From: Prevotella sp.
Lineage (GTDB): Bacteria > Bacteroidota > Bacteroidia > Bacteroidales > Bacteroidaceae
DNA length: 47,328 nt
Assembly: GCA_017410365.1 (NCBI GenBank)
Contig: JAFQQY010000045.1
Location: 1 to 47,328 of the forward strand
Direction: 5' to 3'
A model generated the notes under the pieces. It saw only the letters and a list, made by a program, of their open reading frames with translations. It had not been told where the DNA came from and searched no databases. The position numbers and the translations under genes were made by a program. Shown here one piece after another: positions 43,468 through 47,328 of this stretch; within the stretch, counting starts at the first letter, position 1, and every line of letters starts with the position of its first letter.

Positions 43468-43848
43468 ATGCCTACAATTTCACAATTGGTAAGAAAAGGC
43501 AGAAAGGTTCTTGTTGAGAAGAGCAAGTCGCCAGCTTTGGATTCATGTCCACAGCGCCGTGGTGTCTGTGTTCGTGTATACACAACAACACCTAAGAAGC
43601 CTAATTCGGCAATGCGTAAAGTTGCCCGTGTTCGTTTAACAAACCAGAAGGAAGTAAACTCTTACATCCCAGGTGAAGGACACAACTTGCAGGAGCACTC
43701 AATCGTGCTCGTTCGTGGTGGTCGTGTTAAGGACCTCCCAGGTGTACGTTACCACATCGTTCGCGGAACTCTTGATACCGCAGGTGTAGCAAACCGCACA
43801 CAGCGTCGTTCAAAGTACGGTGCTAAGCGTCCAAAGGCTAAGAAGTAA
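43468..43848 (+). CDS. rpsL: 30S ribosomal protein S12
   Basis: 126 residues. Decoding-centre protein. The streptomycin region reads [13 protein letters not shown] (K43, K44) and [15 protein letters not shown], both wild type. First gene of the str operon rpsL-rpsG-fusA-rpsJ. The leader of ~80 bases is AT-rich. Confidence 0.97.
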   Translation: MPTISQLVRKGRKVLVEKSKSPALDSCPQRRGVCVRVYTTTPKKPNSAMRKVARVRLTNQKEVNSYIPGEGHNLQEHSIVLVRGGRVKDLPGVRYHIVRGTLDTAGVANRTQRRSKYGAKRPKAKK

Positions 43849-44000
43849 TAACCGGAGAAGGTTACAATAGCCGATAGACAATTTATTTATTAATCCGTTT
43901 TGCTGGAGAATTGTTACAAAAGGTTGAGTAAATGCCCGGGTGCGGGTGTTGAAGAACAATAAAAACAGCCCCAAGCAGAATTAAATCATTCAAAAACAAA

Positions 44001-44477
44001 ATGAGAAAAGCAAAACCAAAGAAGCGCGTGATCCTTCCAGATCCCGTATTCAACGACCAAAAGGTCTCAAAGTTTGTAAATCATCTGATGTACGACGGAA
44101 AGAAGTCAAAGTCGTATGAGATTTTCTACAACGCACTTGAAACAGTAAAGGCTAAGATGAGCAATGAAGAGAAGTCTTCACTTGAAATATGGAAGACAGC
44201 TCTCGATAACATCACTCCACAGGTGGAGGTTAAGAGCCGCCGTATCGGTGGTGCTACATTCCAGGTTCCAACAGAAATTCGTCCTGACCGTAAGGAGAGC
44301 ATTTCAATGAAGAACATGATTCAGTATGCTCGCAAGCGTAGCGGTAAGTCAATGGCTGACAAGCTCGCAGCAGAGATTATGGACGCATTCAACAATCAGG
44401 GTGGAGCATTCAAGCGTAAGGAAGATATGCACCGTATGGCTGAGGCTAACCGCGCATTTGCTCACTTCAGATTCTAA
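44001..44477 (+). CDS. rpsG: 30S ribosomal protein S7
   Basis: 158 residues. Starts [20 protein letters not shown]; later [20 protein letters not shown] and the C-terminal [12 protein letters not shown]. It binds the 3' domain of 16S rRNA and nucleates the head. The 152-base gap after rpsL holds GC-rich sequence but no clear terminator; in other bacteria S7 binds the S12-S7 intercistronic RNA. Confidence 0.97.
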   Translation: MRKAKPKKRVILPDPVFNDQKVSKFVNHLMYDGKKSKSYEIFYNALETVKAKMSNEEKSSLEIWKTALDNITPQVEVKSRRIGGATFQVPTEIRPDRKESISMKNMIQYARKRSGKSMADKLAAEIMDAFNNQGGAFKRKEDMHRMAEANRAFAHFRF

Positions 44478-44501
44478 TAATTTAATTAAGGTAAGAAGAA
44501 A

Positions 44502-46619
44502 ATGGCAAGTCGCGACTTAAAATTGACTCGTAACATCGGTATCATGGCACACATCGATGCCGGTAAGACCACTACTTCTGAGCGTATCCTGTTCTATACA
44601 GGTAAGACTCACAAGATTGGTGAGGTGCATGACGGTGCCGCTACTATGGACTGGATGGCACAGGAGCAGGAGCGTGGTATTACTATCACATCTGCTGCAA
44701 CAACATGTAACTGGACATACGATAACAAGAGCTTTAAGATTAACTTGATCGACACTCCGGGACACGTTGACTTTACCGCTGAGGTAGAGCGTTCACTTCG
44801 TGTTCTTGATGGTGCTGTTGCAACATATTCTGCAGCAGACGGTGTCCAGCCACAGTCTGAGACAGTATGGCGTCAGGCAGACAAGTACAACGTTCCACGT
44901 ATTGGTTATGTAAACAAGATGGACCGTTCTGGTGCTAACTTCTTTGAGACAGTTCAGCAGATGAAGGACATTCTTGGTGCAAACCCAGTAGTTCTGCAAG
45001 TGCCAATCGGTGCCGAGGAGAACTTTAAGGGTGTTGTTGACCTTATTAGAATGAAGGCTCTTTACTGGCATGATGAGACAATGGGTGCTCAGTATTCAGT
45101 AGAGGAAATTCCTGCTGATTTGAAGGATGAGTGTGATGAGTACCGCAACAAGCTTCTTGAGGCTGCTGCTGAGTATGAAGAGGCTCTGATGGAGAAGTAT
45201 TTTGATGACCCAGAGTCTATCACAAACGAAGAAATCATTGCTGCTATCCGTAAGGGTACTGTATCTATGGCTTGTACTCCAATGGTATGTGGTTCTTCAT
45301 ATAAGAACAAGGGTGTTCAGCCATTGCTCGACTATGTATGTGCATTCCTTCCATCACCACTGGATATCGAGGATATCGTAGGTACAAATCCTCAGACAGA
45401 GGAGGAGGAGCATCGCAAGCCAAGCGAGAACGAGCCAACTTCTGCTCTCGCATTCAAGATTGCTACAGACCCATATATGGGACGCCTTGTGTTCTTCCGC
45501 GTTTACTCAGGTAAGGTGGTTGCTGGTTCTTACGTACACAATGCACGTTCTGGCAAGAAAGAGCGTATCAGCCGTCTGTTCCAGATGAACTCAAACAAGG
45601 AAATTCCAATGGAGTCAATCGATGCAGGTGATATCGGTGCTGGTGTAGGATTTAAGGATATCCGTACTGGTGATACACTCTGTGACGAAGCATATCCAAT
45701 TGTGCTTGAATCTATGACATTCCCTGATACTGTGATTTCAATCGCAGTAGAGCCAAAGAGCCAGGCAGACATTGCTAAGCTTGATAATGGTCTTGCAAAA
45801 CTTGCTGAAGAGGACCCAACATTTACAGTTCGCACAGATGAACAGAGCGGTCAGACAATTATCTCAGGTATGGGTGAGCTTCACCTCGATATTATTATTG
45901 ACCGTCTGAAGCGTGAGTTCAAGGTGGAGTGTAACCAGGGTAAGCCACAGGTTAACTACAAAGAGGCAATCACTAAGACTGTAAATCTCCGTGAGGTATA
46001 TAAGAAGCAGTCTGGTGGTCGTGGTAAGTTCGCTGATATCATCGTTAACATCGGTCCGGTTGATGAGGATTATACTCAGGGCGGTTTGCAGTTCGTTAAC
46101 GAGGTTAAGGGTGGTAACGTTCCTAAGGAGTTCGTTCCTTCAGTACAGAAGGGCTTTGAGAACGCTATGAAGAACGGTATCCTCGGTGGTTATCCAGTTG
46201 ATAGCTTGAAGGTAACTTTGGTAGATGGTTCATTCCATCCAGTAGACTCTGACCAGTTGTCATTCGAACTTGCAGCTCTGAATGCATACAAGAACGGTTG
46301 TCCAAAGGCTGGCCCTGTATTGATGGAGCCTATCATGAAGCTTGAGGTAATCACACCAGAAGAGAACATGGGTGATGTAATCGGCGACTTGAACAAGCGT
46401 CGTGGTCAGGTTGAGGGTATGGATGAGGCTCGCAGTGGCGCACGTGTAGTTAAGGCTAAGGTACCATTGTCAGAAATGTTCGGTTACGTGACAGCTCTCC
46501 GTACAATCACTTCTGGTCGTGCAACAAGTTCAATGGAGTATTCACACCACGCTCCTCTGTCAAGCGCAATCGCTAAGGCTGTGCTCGAGGAAGTTAAAGG
46601 TCGTGCAGATCTCGTGTAA
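44502..46619 (+). CDS. fusA: Elongation factor G
   Basis: 705 residues. Translocation GTPase. G1 AHIDAGKT at 16-23, [29 protein letters not shown]; domain IV with [15 protein letters not shown] and the C-terminus [20 protein letters not shown]. Complete. Starts 24 bases after rpsG. Strong codon bias of a highly expressed gene. Confidence 0.98.
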   Translation: MASRDLKLTRNIGIMAHIDAGKTTTSERILFYTGKTHKIGEVHDGAATMDWMAQEQERGITITSAATTCNWTYDNKSFKINLIDTPGHVDFTAEVERSLRVLDGAVATYSAADGVQPQSETVWRQADKYNVPRIGYVNKMDRSGANFFETVQQMKDILGANPVVLQVPIGAEENFKGVVDLIRMKALYWHDETMGAQYSVEEIPADLKDECDEYRNKLLEAAAEYEEALMEKYFDDPESITNEEIIAAIRKGTVSMACTPMVCGSSYKNKGVQPLLDYVCAFLPSPLDIEDIVGTNPQTEEEEHRKPSENEPTSALAFKIATDPYMGRLVFFRVYSGKVVAGSYVHNARSGKKERISRLFQMNSNKEIPMESIDAGDIGAGVGFKDIRTGDTLCDEAYPIVLESMTFPDTVISIAVEPKSQADIAKLDNGLAKLAEEDPTFTVRTDEQSGQTIISGMGELHLDIIIDRLKREFKVECNQGKPQVNYKEAITKTVNLREVYKKQSGGRGKFADIIVNIGPVDEDYTQGGLQFVNEVKGGNVPKEFVPSVQKGFENAMKNGILGGYPVDSLKVTLVDGSFHPVDSDQLSFELAALNAYKNGCPKAGPVLMEPIMKLEVITPEENMGDVIGDLNKRRGQVEGMDEARSGARVVKAKVPLSEMFGYVTALRTITSGRATSSMEYSHHAPLSSAIAKAVLEEVKGRADLV

Positions 46620-46621
46620 TT

Positions 46622-46705
46622 TAATGCATAATGTGTATGCTTAATGCTTAATTTGCTACGCAAAATTTAGTATAGTTTGATTAGGCATTAGGCATTCAAT
46701 TAAAG
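46622..46705 (+). repeat. GCTTAATGCTTAAT / GGCATTAGGCATT repeats between fusA and rpsJ
   Basis: AATGC-type units in one orientation (46623-46653) and GCATTAGGCATT in the other (46685-46697), forming a loose inverted arrangement. Related to the units in the rpoB-rpoC gap. Confidence 0.5.
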
Positions 46706-46717
46706 CATAACAAATAG

Positions 46718-46749
46718 ATGCCGTTGAGCAAATGACTCTTTAGCGGCAT
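46718..46749 (+). promoter_or_regulatory. Possible leader hairpin before rpsJ
   Basis: ATGCCG (46718-46723) pairs with CGGCAT (46744-46749), with an inner GAG/CTC pairing. It lies 39 bases before the rpsJ ATG. A regulatory or processing role is a guess. Confidence 0.4.
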
Positions 46750-46788
46750 AGAAAAATAAAAACAATAAATCAATAAAAATTAAAGATT

Positions 46789-47094
46789 ATGAGTCAGAAA
46801 ATCAGAATCAAGCTGAAGTCTTACGACCACAAGTTGGTTGACAAGTCAGCAGAGAAGATTGTTAAGGCAGTTAAGGCAACAGGCGCAATTATAAGTGGTC
46901 CTATTCCATTGCCAACACACAAGCGCATCTTCACAGTGAACCGTTCAACATTCGTTAACAAGAAGTCACGTGAGCAGTTCCAACTCTCAGACTACAAGCG
47001 TCTCATCGACATCTACAGCTCTACAGCTAAGACCGTTGATGCTTTGATGAAGCTTGAGTTGCCTAGCGGTGTTGAGGTTGAGATCAAAGTGTAG
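46789..47094 (+). CDS. rpsJ: 30S ribosomal protein S10
   Basis: 101 residues. Starts [20 protein letters not shown], with the loop [20 protein letters not shown] and the end [11 protein letters not shown]. It also forms the NusB-NusE antitermination partner. It usually opens the S10 operon (rplC next); here a strong terminator follows at 47119 and no rplC start is seen in the remaining 230 bases. Confidence 0.97.
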   Translation: MSQKIRIKLKSYDHKLVDKSAEKIVKAVKATGAIISGPIPLPTHKRIFTVNRSTFVNKKSREQFQLSDYKRLIDIYSSTAKTVDALMKLELPSGVEVEIKV

Positions 47095-47118
47095 TAGATT
47101 ATTTTACCTCGTAAATAG

Positions 47119-47157
47119 AAAGTGTCGTACACGTTTAGTTGTACGACACTTTTTTTG
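47119..47157 (+). terminator. Strong terminator after rpsJ
   Basis: A perfect 13-bp stem (AAAGTGTCGTACA arm, 8-base loop) followed by a 7-T run. Confidence 0.9.
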
Positions 47158-47328
47158 TATGTGTTTCTTTGATTTTGTAGTGTTGTGCCTAAGTTCAAGA
47201 TAGAAGTGCAAAATCCGTAGTGTGGCGCAAGCCTTAAAATCATGAAAAACACAGCGGAGGTTTGCCTAAGCGGCAGGAGGCGCAAAGCCTCCTGAGAGCG
47301 GAGCTAGTGAAGAGAATCCGACAAGCAA
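47158..47328. other. Unassigned right edge with a GC-rich hairpin
   Basis: No gene is recognised. AGGAGGC (47275-47281) pairs with GCCTCCT (47287-47293), and GCGGAGG/GCGGAG occur on both sides (47254-47260 and 47299-47304). It could be the start of another repeat or inserted element that is cut by the window edge. Confidence 0.45.

Noticed and set aside
47221-47328. Beginning of an rRNA operon or RNA gene at the right edge
   Set aside because: Only a GC-rich hairpin is seen; nothing matches conserved 16S, 23S, tmRNA or RNase P sequence that I recognise.

Overview
The window looks like chromosome from a Bacteroidota bacterium of the order Bacteroidales, most likely Prevotella or a close relative. 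The evidence is Bacteroidota-type promoters (TAnnTTTG at -7, sometimes with TTG 19-20 bp upstream) before many genes, few Shine-Dalgarno sequences, Bacteroidales-type proteins (DUF5703 glycan enzyme, membrane AraC regulator, TPR-membrane-HTH regulator, surface lipoproteins), and the protein sequences of the ribosomal and RNA polymerase genes. The genus is inferred without any database search.

Layout. 1-1063: the end of a large surface protein and a 58-residue peptide gene. 1316-7503: a membrane HD phosphodiesterase (minus strand) divergent from gltX; then a small DUF559 nuclease-like gene between inverted GC-rich hairpins, inserted exactly between gltX and the Kdo transferase waaA; then a secreted protein of unknown role. 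7610-13988: gamma carbonic anhydrase, a DUF5703 protein, an FlK-like thioesterase, malate dehydrogenase and Xaa-Pro aminopeptidase. 14182-28813: the gene-expression core: rpsU, xerC, hpf, tRNA-Thr/Tyr/Gly/Thr, tuf, tRNA-Trp, secE, nusG, rplK, rplA, rplJ, rplL, rpoB and rpoC, with an attenuator-like hairpin between rplL and rpoB.

28814-36240 is accessory DNA: a 22-bp periodic repeat, a 368-bp internally deleted IS982-like element with its terminal inverted repeats, a membrane AraC regulator, then an apparent operon (sstT, a phosphatidylserine-decarboxylase-like lipoprotein, and an internally duplicated lipoprotein). A 17-bp direct repeat with a 21-bp period lies in front of this operon, the geometry of AraC half-sites. 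After it comes about 1.2 kb of repeats (tandem repeats, phased A-tracts, a 42-bp perfect palindrome, gene remnants).

36230-43185: a YbaN-like protein, a TPR-membrane-HTH regulator, an MG2-type envelope protein coupled to a lipoprotein, then a DUF3467 gene and a YegP-like gene. 43468-47094: the str operon (rpsL, rpsG, fusA, rpsJ), closed by a strong terminator where rplC would normally be expected. The best candidates for something undescribed are the AraC-SstT-decarboxylase module, the DUF559 hairpin island, the repeat absorbed in-frame into waaA, the MITE-like IS982 derivative and the repeat-dense gap at 35.2-35.9 kb. No rRNA gene, CRISPR array or recognised riboswitch was seen.
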